Shown here: positions 43,332-51,630 of the stretch, piece after piece
Position numbering within the stretch: the first letter of the stretch is position 1
Layout of the letters: every line of letters begins with the position of its first letter
Assembly: GCF_902497625.1 (NCBI RefSeq)
Contig: NZ_CABVGX010000034.1
Coordinates: 1-64,000 of the forward strand
Source: Pseudomonas fluorescens
GTDB taxonomy: Bacteria; Pseudomonadota; Gammaproteobacteria; Pseudomonadales; Pseudomonadaceae
Length of the DNA: 64,000 bases
Direction: 5' to 3'
Made by a program: the position numbers and the translations under genes
Notes under the pieces: model-generated
Told to the model about the DNA's origin: nothing
What the model saw: only the letters and a program-made list of their open reading frames with translations
Databases searched by the model: none

Positions 43332-46300
43332 TCAACGGTATTGGAGGAAGACGTTGTCTCGCCCGAACTGGTCACGCAGGGCTTGAATCAACGCATCCGC
43401 CGGGTCGATCCGCCAGGTCTCGCCGAACTGCAGCAAGGCTTTCGCATCGGGGCTCGTGTACTCCATGGTAATCGGGCACGCGCCGCGGTGGCGTTTGAAC
43501 AACTCACCCAGCCAGCGTAGCTGATCGCCCTTGAGGTCTTTGGTCTGCAATTTCAGACGCAGGCTCTCGGCAAGATTGGTGCGCGCATCTTCCATGCTCA
43601 TGACGCGCTTGACCCGCAAGCGCAAACCGCCGGAAAAATCGTCGTTGCTGACCTCGCCTTCGACCACCACCATCGCGTCGGTCTGCAGCAGCGACTGCGC
43701 CGAATGGAACGCCTCGGCGAACAGCGAAGCTTCGATGCGGCCGGAGCGATCGTCCAGGGTGATGAACCCCATCTTGTCGCCCTTTTTATTCTTCATCACC
43801 CGCAGCGCGATGATCATGCCGGCGACGGTCTGTGTATCGCGAGCGGGCTTGAGATCAATGATGCGCTGACGGGCAAAGCGGCGAATTTCGCCTTCGTATT
43901 CGTCAATCGGGTGCCCGGTCAGGTACAGACCCAGCGTGTCTTTCTCGCCTTTCAGGCGTTCCTTGAGCGTCAGCTCTTTCGCCTTGCGGTGGTTGGCGTA
44001 GACGTCCGCGTCTTCCTCGACGAACAGTCCGCCAAACAGGTCGGCATGCCCACTGTCGTGGGTGCGCGCGGTTTGCTCGGCGGCCTTGATCGCCCCTTCC
44101 ATCGCATTGAGCAGGATCGCGCGATTCTGGTCGATACTCGCTTGATAGGCTTTCGGTTCGTCATGGAAACAAGGTCCCAGACGATCCAGAGCGCCGCTGC
44201 GGATCAAACCGTCGAGGGTGCGCTTGTTGATCCGTTTGAGGTCGACCCGCGCGCAGAAGTCGAACAGGTCCTTGAACGGTCCGTCCTGGCGCGCTTCGGT
44301 AATGGCTTCGACCGGCCCTTCACCGACACCCTTGATCGCGCCGAGGCCGTAGATGATCCGGCCTTCGTCGTTCACCGTGAACTTGAATTCGGAGGTATTC
44401 ACATCCGGTGCGTCGAGACGCAGCTTCATGGTGCGAATTTCTTCGATCAAGGTCACGACCTTGTCGGTGTTGTGCATGTCCGCCGACAACACCGCCGCCA
44501 TGAACGGCGCCGGGTAGTGTGTCTTCAGCCATGCAGTCTGGTACGACACCAGTCCGTAAGCGGCGGAGTGAGACTTGTTGAAGCCGTAGCCGGCGAATTT
44601 TTCCACCAGGTCGAAAATGTTACCGGCCAGGTCGGCATCAATATTATTGGTCGCGCAACCTTCAATGAACCCCCCGCGCTGCTTGGCCATTTCTTCGGGT
44701 TTTTTCTTGCCCATGGCTCGACGCAGCATGTCCGCACCGCCAAGGGTGTAGCCGGCCATGACCTGGGCAATCTGCATCACCTGTTCCTGATACAGGATGA
44801 TGCCGTAGGTCGGTGCCAATACTGGCTTGAGGCCTTCGTATTGATAGTCCGAGTGCGGGTACGCCAGTTCGGCACGCCCGTGCTTGCGATTGATAAAGTC
44901 GTCAACCATGCCCGACTGCAGCGGGCCGGGACGGAACAGTGCTACCAGTGCGATCAGGTCTTCCAGACAGTCGGGCTTGAGCTTTTTGATCAGCTCCTTC
45001 ATGCCCCGGGACTCGAGCTGGAACACCGCCGTGGTTTCGGCTTTCTGCAGCAGCTGATAGGTCGGTTTGTCGTCGAGCGGAATAAAGGCGATGTCGAGCG
45101 GCGGCTCATCGACCTTGGCGCGGTCGCGGTTGATGGTTTTCAGCGCCCAGTCAATGACCGTCAGGGTGCGCAGACCGAGGAAGTCGAACTTCACCAGACC
45201 CGCGGCTTCAACGTCATCCTTGTCGAACTGGGTGACCAGGCCATCGCCGGCTTCATCGCAATAGATCGGCGAAAAGTCGGTCAGTTTGGTCGGGGCGATT
45301 ACCACGCCACCGGCGTGCTTGCCGACGTTACGCACCACGCCTTCGAGCTTGCGCGCCATTTCCCAGATTTCCGCAGCTTCTTCATCGACCTTGATGAAGT
45401 CACGCAGGATTTCTTCCTGCTCGTAAGCCTTTTCCAGGGTCATGCCGACTTCGAACGGAATCATCTTCGACAGACGATCGGCCAAACCGTAAGACTTGCC
45501 CTGCACCCGCGCCACGTCACGCACCACAGCTTTGGCCGCCATGGAACCGAAGGTGATGATCTGGCTCACCGCGTTACGGCCGTATTTCTCGGCCACGTAG
45601 TCGATCACCCGGTCGCGGCCGTCCATGCAAAAGTCGACGTCGAAGTCGGGCATGGAGACCCGTTCCGGGTTGAGGAAACGTTCGAACAGCAGGTCATATT
45701 CCAGCGGATCGAGGTCGGTGATCTTCTGCACATAGGCTACCAACGAACCGGCACCCGACCCCCGGCCAGGACCAACTGGTACGCCATTGCTCTTGGCCCA
45801 CTGGATAAAGTCCATCACGATCAGGAAGTAACCCGGGAAGCCCATCTGGATAATGATGTCCAGCTCGAAATTCAGTCGATCGACGTACACCTGTCGCTTG
45901 GCTTCGTAGTCTTCGGTCGTGTCCTTGGGCAGCAGGACGCTGAGGCGATCTTCCAGACCGTCGAACGACACCTTGCGGAAATACTCGTCGATGGTCATGC
46001 CATCCGGAATCGGGAAGTTAGGCAGAAAGTGCTTGCCCAACTTCACTTCGATATTGCATCGCTTGGCGATTTCGACGGTGTTCTGCAGCGCCTCGGGAAT
46101 GTCGCTGAACAGCTCGGCCATTTCCTCAGCGCTCTTGAGGTATTGCTGATCGCTGTAATTCTTCGAGCGCCGCGGATCGTCGAGGGCGCGGCCTTCACCG
46201 ATGCAGACGCGGGTCTCGTGCGCCTCGAAATCTTCCTGTTTGATGAAGCGCACATCGTTGGTCGCCACCAGCGGCGCGCCGATTTTATCGGCCAAGGCCA

Positions 46301-46853
46301 CGGCAGCGTGCAGTTGTTCTTCATCATTCGGGCGGCTGGTACGCTGGATTTCCAGATAGAAGCGGTCCGGGAACACGGCCATCCATTCGCGGGCGAGGGT
46401 TTCCGCTTCGGCAGGATTGCCGCCAAGCAGGGCCTGGCCGACTTCGCCTTCCTTCGCCGCCGACAACATGATCAGGCCTTCACTGGCCTCGGCTACCCAC
46501 TCGCGCTCGATGATGATCGAGCCATTGCGTTGGCCGTCGATGAAACCGCGGGATATCAGTTCGGTCAGGTTGCGATAACCCACGGCGTTCATCGCCAGCA
46601 GGCTGATCCGGCTCAGCGCATTGTCCGGGTCTTTGTTCGACAGCCACAGGTCGGCGCCGCAGATCGGTTTGATCCCCGCGCCCATCGCCGCTTTATAAAA
46701 TTTGACCAGAGAACACATGTTGTTCTGGTCAGTGACCGCCACGGCAGGCATGTTCATGCCGACCAGGGTCTTGACCAGCGGCTTGATCCGCACCAGACCG
46801 TCGACCAGGGAGTATTCAGAGTGCAGGCGTAGATGAACGAATGAAGCCGGCAT
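43332..46853 (-). CDS. dnaE: DNA polymerase III subunit alpha
   Basis: Replicative polymerase. The 1173 residues contain the N-terminal PHP domain (FVHLRLHSEYSLVDGL, VAVTDQNNMC) and the polymerase core with catalytic aspartates in PDFDVDFCMDGRD near residue 400 and the VGPGRGSGAGSL loop. The tau/clamp-binding tail and an OB domain (TVAGMIIALRVMKNKKGDKMGFITLDD) follow. I chose ATG 46853 (MPASFVHLRL) over the frame start at 46874. Typical length for the family. Confidence 0.98.
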   Translation of the reverse strand: MPASFVHLRLHSEYSLVDGLVRIKPLVKTLVGMNMPAVAVTDQNNMCSLVKFYKAAMGAGIKPICGADLWLSNKDPDNALSRISLLAMNAVGYRNLTELISRGFIDGQRNGSIIIEREWVAEASEGLIMLSAAKEGEVGQALLGGNPAEAETLAREWMAVFPDRFYLEIQRTSRPNDEEQLHAAVALADKIGAPLVATNDVRFIKQEDFEAHETRVCIGEGRALDDPRRSKNYSDQQYLKSAEEMAELFSDIPEALQNTVEIAKRCNIEVKLGKHFLPNFPIPDGMTIDEYFRKVSFDGLEDRLSVLLPKDTTEDYEAKRQVYVDRLNFELDIIIQMGFPGYFLIVMDFIQWAKSNGVPVGPGRGSGAGSLVAYVQKITDLDPLEYDLLFERFLNPERVSMPDFDVDFCMDGRDRVIDYVAEKYGRNAVSQIITFGSMAAKAVVRDVARVQGKSYGLADRLSKMIPFEVGMTLEKAYEQEEILRDFIKVDEEAAEIWEMARKLEGVVRNVGKHAGGVVIAPTKLTDFSPIYCDEAGDGLVTQFDKDDVEAAGLVKFDFLGLRTLTVIDWALKTINRDRAKVDEPPLDIAFIPLDDKPTYQLLQKAETTAVFQLESRGMKELIKKLKPDCLEDLIALVALFRPGPLQSGMVDDFINRKHGRAELAYPHSDYQYEGLKPVLAPTYGIILYQEQVMQIAQVMAGYTLGGADMLRRAMGKKKPEEMAKQRGGFIEGCATNNIDADLAGNIFDLVEKFAGYGFNKSHSAAYGLVSYQTAWLKTHYPAPFMAAVLSADMHNTDKVVTLIEEIRTMKLRLDAPDVNTSEFKFTVNDEGRIIYGLGAIKGVGEGPVEAITEARQDGPFKDLFDFCARVDLKRINKRTLDGLIRSGALDRLGPCFHDEPKAYQASIDQNRAILLNAMEGAIKAAEQTARTHDSGHADLFGGLFVEEDADVYANHRKAKELTLKERLKGEKDTLGLYLTGHPIDEYEGEIRRFARQRIIDLKPARDTQTVAGMIIALRVMKNKKGDKMGFITLDDRSGRIEASLFAEAFHSAQSLLQTDAMVVVEGEVSNDDFSGGLRLRVKRVMSMEDARTNLAESLRLKLQTKDLKGDQLRWLGELFKRHRGACPITMEYTSPDAKALLQFGETWRIDPADALIQALRDQFGRDNVFLQYR

Positions 46854-46883
46854 GGTGATCCTGTCTGTGAGCATGAAAACAAC

Positions 46884-46907
46884 AAGGCCCGGATTGTACC
46901 GGGCCTT
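46884..46907 (-). terminator. Hairpin after rnhB
   Basis: AAGGCCCGG and CCGGGCCTT form a perfect 9-base stem with a 6-base loop between rnhB and dnaE. On the minus strand it is followed by GTTGTTTT, a weak T-run, so termination may be partial and allow some read-through into dnaE. Confidence 0.65.
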
Positions 46908-46929
46908 GGCGAAAACATCAGCCTTGCGA

Positions 46930-47571
46930 CTAACCCTCGATCAGGATTTCCCGCGCTTCATACGCCATGCGAACAGGCGCAAACGAACGCCGGTGAATCG
47001 GGGTCGGGCCCAGCCGAGCCAATGCCTCGAGATGCGCGGGGGTCGGGTAACCCTTGTGGCCACCGATGCCGTAGCCCGGGTAAATCAGTTCGAAGGCAGC
47101 CATCTCGCGGTCGCGACTGACCTTGGCCAGAATCGACGCCGCGGCGATGGCTGGAACCTTGCCATCGCCCTGAATCACCGCCTCGGCGCGCATGGATAAT
47201 TTCGGACAACGATTGCCGTCGATCATCGCCAGTTTCGGCTGAATATGCAGGCCTTCGATCGCGCGCTGCATGGCCAGCATGGTGGCGTGCAGGATATTCA
47301 GTTGATCGATTTCATCGACTTCCGCACGAGCAATGCTCCAGCTCAGCGCTTTTTCGCAAATTTCGTCATAAAGCTTTTCACGGCGGGCTTCGGTGAGCTT
47401 CTTCGAATCATTCAGGCCTAAAATAGGCCGCTTCGGATCGAGAATGACCGCCGCCGTGACCACTGCACCACAGAGCGGGCCGCGGCCGACTTCGTCGACA
47501 CCGGCAACCATGTCTTCGAGCTCGGCGACCAAGGTGAAATCCAGCCCCATCTGAACGCTGTTTTTTATCAT
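46930..47571 (-). CDS. rnhB: Ribonuclease HII
   Basis: Removes ribonucleotides from DNA and RNA primers. The 213 residues have the metal-binding motif GVDEVGRGPLCG near residue 24, LNDSKKL and MIDGN. The ATG at 47571 overlaps the lpxB stop (ATGA); a second ATG at 47550 (MGLDFTLVAEL) is also possible. Downstream end of the long lpx operon. Confidence 0.96.
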   Translation of the reverse strand: MIKNSVQMGLDFTLVAELEDMVAGVDEVGRGPLCGAVVTAAVILDPKRPILGLNDSKKLTEARREKLYDEICEKALSWSIARAEVDEIDQLNILHATMLAMQRAIEGLHIQPKLAMIDGNRCPKLSMRAEAVIQGDGKVPAIAAASILAKVSRDREMAAFELIYPGYGIGGHKGYPTPAHLEALARLGPTPIHRRSFAPVRMAYEAREILIEG

Positions 47572-48698
47572 TTTGTTTCGCCAATCAACTTCAACACCGC
47601 GTCCGCCGCCTGATTGGAGGCATCCAGACGCAAGGTCCGGTGAATTTCATCGAAGCCGCGAGTCTGTTCCTCGCCGCCTTCGATCAGGGGGGACAACGTC
47701 TGTGCCAGCGCCTCGACCGTCGCATCGTCCTGCAACAATTCCGGTACCAACAGACGCTGGGCCAGCAGGTTCGGCAGCGACACGTATGGGCTCTTGACCA
47801 TGCGCTTGAGAATCCAGAACGTCAGCGGCGCCAGACGATAGGCCACTACCATCGGCCGCTTGTACAACAACGCTTCAAGCGTAGCTGTTCCGGAAGCAAT
47901 CAGCACCGCATCGCACGCGGCGAGCGCCAGATGCGATTTGCCATCCAGCAGGGTCAGTGGCAGATCGCGACCGGCGAGCAATTCTTCAAGCTGTTTACGA
48001 CGCTCGGGACTGGCGCACGGCATGACGAACCGGACCCCGGGACGCATGGCGCGCAAACGTTGGGCGGTATCGAGGAACAGAGCACCGAGACGCCCGACTT
48101 CACCGCCGCGACTGCCGGGCATCAGGGCGACCAGCGGCCCGTCAGGCAAACCGAGTTCAGCGCGCGCGGCGGCGCGATCAGCCTGCAGTGGAATCGCGTC
48201 CGCGAGGGAGTGCCCGACAAACCGCACCGGCACGCCCTTGTCTTCATAAAATTTGGCTTCAAACGGAAACAGCGTCAGCATCAGGTCGCAGCCTTCGCGG
48301 ATCTTCAGCACTCGCTTCTGCCGCCATGCCCAGACGGACGGGCTGACGTAATGCACGGTCTTGATACCGGCCTGACGCAGTTTGAGTTCGATGTTGAGGG
48401 TGAAGTCCGGTGCATCGATGCCGATGAACACGTCCGGTTTCTCGGCGATCAGGTCTGCAATGAGCGTCTTGCGGCGCTTGAGCAACTCGCGCAGCCGACC
48501 GAGCACTTCGACCAGGCCCATGACCGAAAGACGCTCCATCGGGAAATACGAGGTCAGGCCTTCGGCCTGCATCAATGGGCCACCTACCCCGATGAAGTCG
48601 ACAGCCGGATGCCGTGTCTTGAGCGCGCGCATGAGACCGGCGCCCAGAATGTCACCGGAAGCCTCACCCGCCACCAGCGCAATACGCAGATTAGCCAT
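47568..48698 (-). CDS. lpxB: Lipid-A-disaccharide synthase
   Basis: Joins UDP-2,3-diacylglucosamine and lipid X into the lipid A disaccharide. The 376 residues are a GT19 glycosyltransferase: IALVAGEASGDILG at the N-terminus, HYVSPSVWAWR near residue 115, LMPGSRGGEV near 192 and ASGTATLEALL near 270. It follows lpxA with two bases between stop and start, and overlaps rnhB by four. Confidence 0.97.
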   Translation of the reverse strand: MANLRIALVAGEASGDILGAGLMRALKTRHPAVDFIGVGGPLMQAEGLTSYFPMERLSVMGLVEVLGRLRELLKRRKTLIADLIAEKPDVFIGIDAPDFTLNIELKLRQAGIKTVHYVSPSVWAWRQKRVLKIREGCDLMLTLFPFEAKFYEDKGVPVRFVGHSLADAIPLQADRAAARAELGLPDGPLVALMPGSRGGEVGRLGALFLDTAQRLRAMRPGVRFVMPCASPERRKQLEELLAGRDLPLTLLDGKSHLALAACDAVLIASGTATLEALLYKRPMVVAYRLAPLTFWILKRMVKSPYVSLPNLLAQRLLVPELLQDDATVEALAQTLSPLIEGGEEQTRGFDEIHRTLRLDASNQAADAVLKLIGETK

Positions 48699-48700
48699 GA

Positions 48701-49477
48701 TTAACGCGTGATGCCGCGGGTCGAAGACTGGATGGAGTCGCGAAATATCGCAACTTCCGGGAACTGCGCCGACGACTCGGCCAGCTCGCCGAGCGCTTGT
48801 TCAACCGTCAGTCCGTGGCGGTAAACCACCTTATAAGCTCGACGTAACGCATGGATTGCTTCTTCGCTGAAACCCCGGCGGCGCATGCCTTCGAAGTTCA
48901 TGCTGCGCGCTTCGGCCGGGTTGCCGAATACCGTAACGTACGCTGGGACGTCCTTGCCAATGGCTGTGCCCATGCCGGAAAAGCTGTGGGCGCCTATATG
49001 GCAATACTGATGAACCAGAGTGAAACCCGACAGGATCGCCCAGTCGGCAACGTGCACATGCCCGGCCAACGCAGTGTTGTTGACCAGGATGCAGTGGTCG
49101 CCGATGACGCTGTCGTGCCCGATGTGCGCGTACGCCATAATGAGGTTGTGATCCCCCAGGGTCGTTTCCGAACGGTCCTGAACAGTCCCACGATGAATCG
49201 TCACGCCTTCGCGAATGACGTTGTGGTCACCAATGACCAGCCGGGTTTCTTCGCCTTTGTATTTGAGGTCCGGCGTATCTTCGCCGATCGAAGAAAACTG
49301 GTAGATGCGATTGTGCTTACCAATCCGTGTCGGGCCCTTGAGAATTACATGCGGCCCGATCACTGTTCCCTCGCCGATTTCCACACCTGCGCCGACGATC
49401 GACCATGGGCCGACCTCGACGTCGGCGGCCAGAACGGCCGTCGGATCGATGATTGCGCGAGGGTCAATCAAACTCAT
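48701..49477 (-). CDS. lpxA: Acyl-ACP--UDP-N-acetylglucosamine O-acyltransferase
   Basis: First step of lipid A synthesis, attaching a 3-hydroxyacyl chain to UDP-GlcNAc. The 258 residues form a left-handed beta-helix of hexapeptide repeats (VEVGPWSIVGAGVEIGEGTVIGPH...), with the catalytic His in the MAYAHIGHD region near 122 and a helical C-terminus. Its start overlaps the fabZ stop by four bases (ATGA). Confidence 0.97.
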   Translation of the reverse strand: MSLIDPRAIIDPTAVLAADVEVGPWSIVGAGVEIGEGTVIGPHVILKGPTRIGKHNRIYQFSSIGEDTPDLKYKGEETRLVIGDHNVIREGVTIHRGTVQDRSETTLGDHNLIMAYAHIGHDSVIGDHCILVNNTALAGHVHVADWAILSGFTLVHQYCHIGAHSFSGMGTAIGKDVPAYVTVFGNPAEARSMNFEGMRRRGFSEEAIHALRRAYKVVYRHGLTVEQALGELAESSAQFPEVAIFRDSIQSSTRGITR

Positions 49478-49914
49478 AGTTTGCGTTCCGCGCAGATGAT
49501 TTCAGCCGAGCAGACTGGCTTGCCGTCGACCGAAGCCTGGCATTCGAATTTCCAGATCTGACGCTTGCAGCTCAGGAACTTGGCTTCAAGGATCAACTGA
49601 TCGCCCGGGAGGACCGGCTGGCGGAAGCGCAGCTTGTCGGAGCCGACGAAATAGTAAAGCGTGCCATCGGCGGGCTTCACGTCGAGCATTTTGAAACCAA
49701 GGATCCCGGCAGCCTGAGCCATCGCTTCGATGATCAATACGCCCGGCATGATTGGATGCGCAGGGAAGTGACCATTGAAGAACGGCTCGTTGATGCTGAC
49801 ATTCTTGTACGCGCGAATGCGCTTGCCTTCCACATCCAGATCCACGACCCGATCCACCAGCAGGAACGGGTAACGGTGAGGCAGGTATTCGCGAATCTCG
49901 TTGATGTCCATCAT
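49474..49914 (-). CDS. fabZ: 3-hydroxyacyl-ACP dehydratase FabZ
   Basis: Dehydrates 3-hydroxyacyl-ACP in fatty-acid elongation, competing with LpxA and LpxD for the same acyl-ACPs. The 146 residues begin MMDINEIREYLPHRYPFLLVD. The catalytic His is in NGHFPAHPIMPGVLI and the Glu in EAMAQAAG. Two adjacent ATG codons (49914, 49911) serve as start and no strong ribosome site is seen. Sits between lpxD and lpxA, as in most gammaproteobacteria. Confidence 0.97.
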   Translation of the reverse strand: MMDINEIREYLPHRYPFLLVDRVVDLDVEGKRIRAYKNVSINEPFFNGHFPAHPIMPGVLIIEAMAQAAGILGFKMLDVKPADGTLYYFVGSDKLRFRQPVLPGDQLILEAKFLSCKRQIWKFECQASVDGKPVCSAEIICAERKL

Positions 49915-50022
49915 TTCGGGGGGAAGCCTATGTAAAGATTGGGAGCGCGCGACTGACGCGCGCCCCTCTAGCAAATCAAGGGGGCAGTCTAACGGCTGTG
50001 CACACTTGATATGGAAATGGTA

Positions 50023-51078
50023 TCAGCCATCTGATGAAGCATTACCGTCAGGGGTCACTTCCCCTACTCGCTTTTCCAGCTGTCGTAACCGTCGAGCAAT
50101 GTCATCGAGCTGACGCAGACGTGCCGCGCTTTTGCGCCATTCGGCAGCCGGCTGCATGGCCGTGCCGGAAGAATAGGAACCTGGCTCGGTAATCGAGTGG
50201 GTAACCATGGTCATCCCGGTGATGAAAACCTTGTCGCAAATCTCGATGTGCCCCACCAGCCCGACACCACCGGCGAGCATGCAATGCTTGCCGATTTTGG
50301 TGCTGCCAGAGATACCCACACAAGCAGCCATGGCGGTGTGATCACCGATCTGCACGTTATGGGCAATCTGGATCTGATTGTCGAGCTTGACGCCATTACC
50401 GATGACGGTATCCGCCAGCGCACCGCGGTCGATGGCGGTATTGACGCCAATCTCCACATCGTCGCCGACCAGCACACCGCCGATCTGGGCGATTTTCTGC
50501 CAGATGCCTTTCTCGTTGGCAAAGCCGAAGCCTTCACCACCGAGCACTGCACCGGATTGGATCACCACCCGCTTGCCGATGCGCACATCGTGATACAACG
50601 TGACTCTCGGGGCCAGCCACCCGCCCTCGCCGATCTCGCTGCGCGCACCAATAAAGCAGTGCGCGCCAATTGTCACGCCTGCGCCGATACGCGCTCCGCA
50701 TTCAATAACCGCAAAGGCACCGATACTCGCCGCAGGATCAATCACGGCGTTGTCCGCCACCACCGCAGTCGGGTGGATGCCGGGAGCTGCCTTGGGTTTG
50801 GGATCGAACAGATGGGAGATGCGTGCGTACGCAAGGTACGGATCGGGAACGATCAGCACATCACTCTTACACCCGTCGGCATCGGCGGCCTTCAGCAACA
50901 AGGCAGCGGCCCGGCAGTCCACCAGGTATTTACGGTATTGGGGATTTGCCAGGAAGCTCAACTGAGCTGGGCCAGCCTCTTGCAAAGTGGCTAGCCCAGT
51001 AATTTCTTTCTCCGCGTCGCCACGTAGGGTGGCGCCGAGGAACTCGGCCAACTGGCCGAGTTTCATGGTCGCTGTCAT
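50023..51078 (-). CDS. lpxD: UDP-3-O-(3-hydroxyacyl)glucosamine N-acyltransferase
   Basis: Third step of lipid A synthesis. The 351 residues have an N-terminal uridine-binding domain (KLGQLAEFLGATLRG), a hexapeptide-repeat beta-helix (IDPAASIGAFAVIECGARIGAG...) with catalytic His in QIAHNVQIGDH, and a C-terminal helix. The ATG at 51078 is 3 bases past the skp stop codon; another ATG at 51066 (MKLGQL) would also fit. Confidence 0.96.
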   Translation of the reverse strand: MTATMKLGQLAEFLGATLRGDAEKEITGLATLQEAGPAQLSFLANPQYRKYLVDCRAAALLLKAADADGCKSDVLIVPDPYLAYARISHLFDPKPKAAPGIHPTAVVADNAVIDPAASIGAFAVIECGARIGAGVTIGAHCFIGARSEIGEGGWLAPRVTLYHDVRIGKRVVIQSGAVLGGEGFGFANEKGIWQKIAQIGGVLVGDDVEIGVNTAIDRGALADTVIGNGVKLDNQIQIAHNVQIGDHTAMAACVGISGSTKIGKHCMLAGGVGLVGHIEICDKVFITGMTMVTHSITEPGSYSSGTAMQPAAEWRKSAARLRQLDDIARRLRQLEKRVGEVTPDGNASSDG

Positions 51079-51081
51079 GGA

Positions 51082-51585
51082 TTACTTCAGCTGATTCATG
51101 CGCTCGATGACCTGGCGGGTGATGTCGTACTGAGGTTTGACATCAATCACTGCGCCACGCTCGAAGACCAGGTCAAAAGCACCTTTCTTGATGACTTCTT
51201 CCACAGCGCTGTCCAGTTTCGGCTTCAGCTGCTTCAGCATTTCACGGTCGGCAACGGCTTTTGCTTCGTTCAGTTCCTTGGACTGAAACTGAAAGTCACG
51301 AGCCTTTTGCTTGAATTCAAGCTCCAGACGCTCGCGCTCGCCTTGCTGCATTTTGTCACCGCCGGCCATCAGACGATCCTGAATGCCTTTGGCACTGCTT
51401 TCCAGTGTTTTGAGCTTGCTCAGCTGAGGGCCGAACTTTTTCTCGGCATCCACGGCGTATTTCTTCGCCGCGTCAGATTCCAGCAGGGCCATTTGATAGT
51501 TCAGAACGGCGATTTTCATGTCGGCAAAAGCCGGACCTGCTACCAGTACGGTTGCCAGGAGAACCAATTGAGTCAACTTACGCAC
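51082..51585 (-). CDS. skp: Periplasmic chaperone Skp/OmpH
   Basis: Holds unfolded outer-membrane proteins in the periplasm on the way to BamA. The 167 residues start with a signal peptide (cut after VAGPAFA), then MKIAVLNYQMALLESDAA, a long coiled-coil tentacle region rich in Lys, Glu and Gln (about 45-125) and a C-terminal strand region. Lies between bamA and lpxD, the conserved order. Confidence 0.94.
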   Translation of the reverse strand: MRKLTQLVLLATVLVAGPAFADMKIAVLNYQMALLESDAAKKYAVDAEKKFGPQLSKLKTLESSAKGIQDRLMAGGDKMQQGERERLELEFKQKARDFQFQSKELNEAKAVADREMLKQLKPKLDSAVEEVIKKGAFDLVFERGAVIDVKPQYDITRQVIERMNQLK

Positions 51586-51630
51586 GATGCACTCCTACAA
51601 AATCCATTGTCGTTATCTTGGGTCAGACGC

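Noticed and set aside
43704..46832. 1042-codon open frame antisense to dnaE
   Set aside because: It mirrors the dnaE coding strand, has no recognisable domain and a composition (many His, Arg, Gln, Val) typical of reverse-strand frames in G/C-rich genes.
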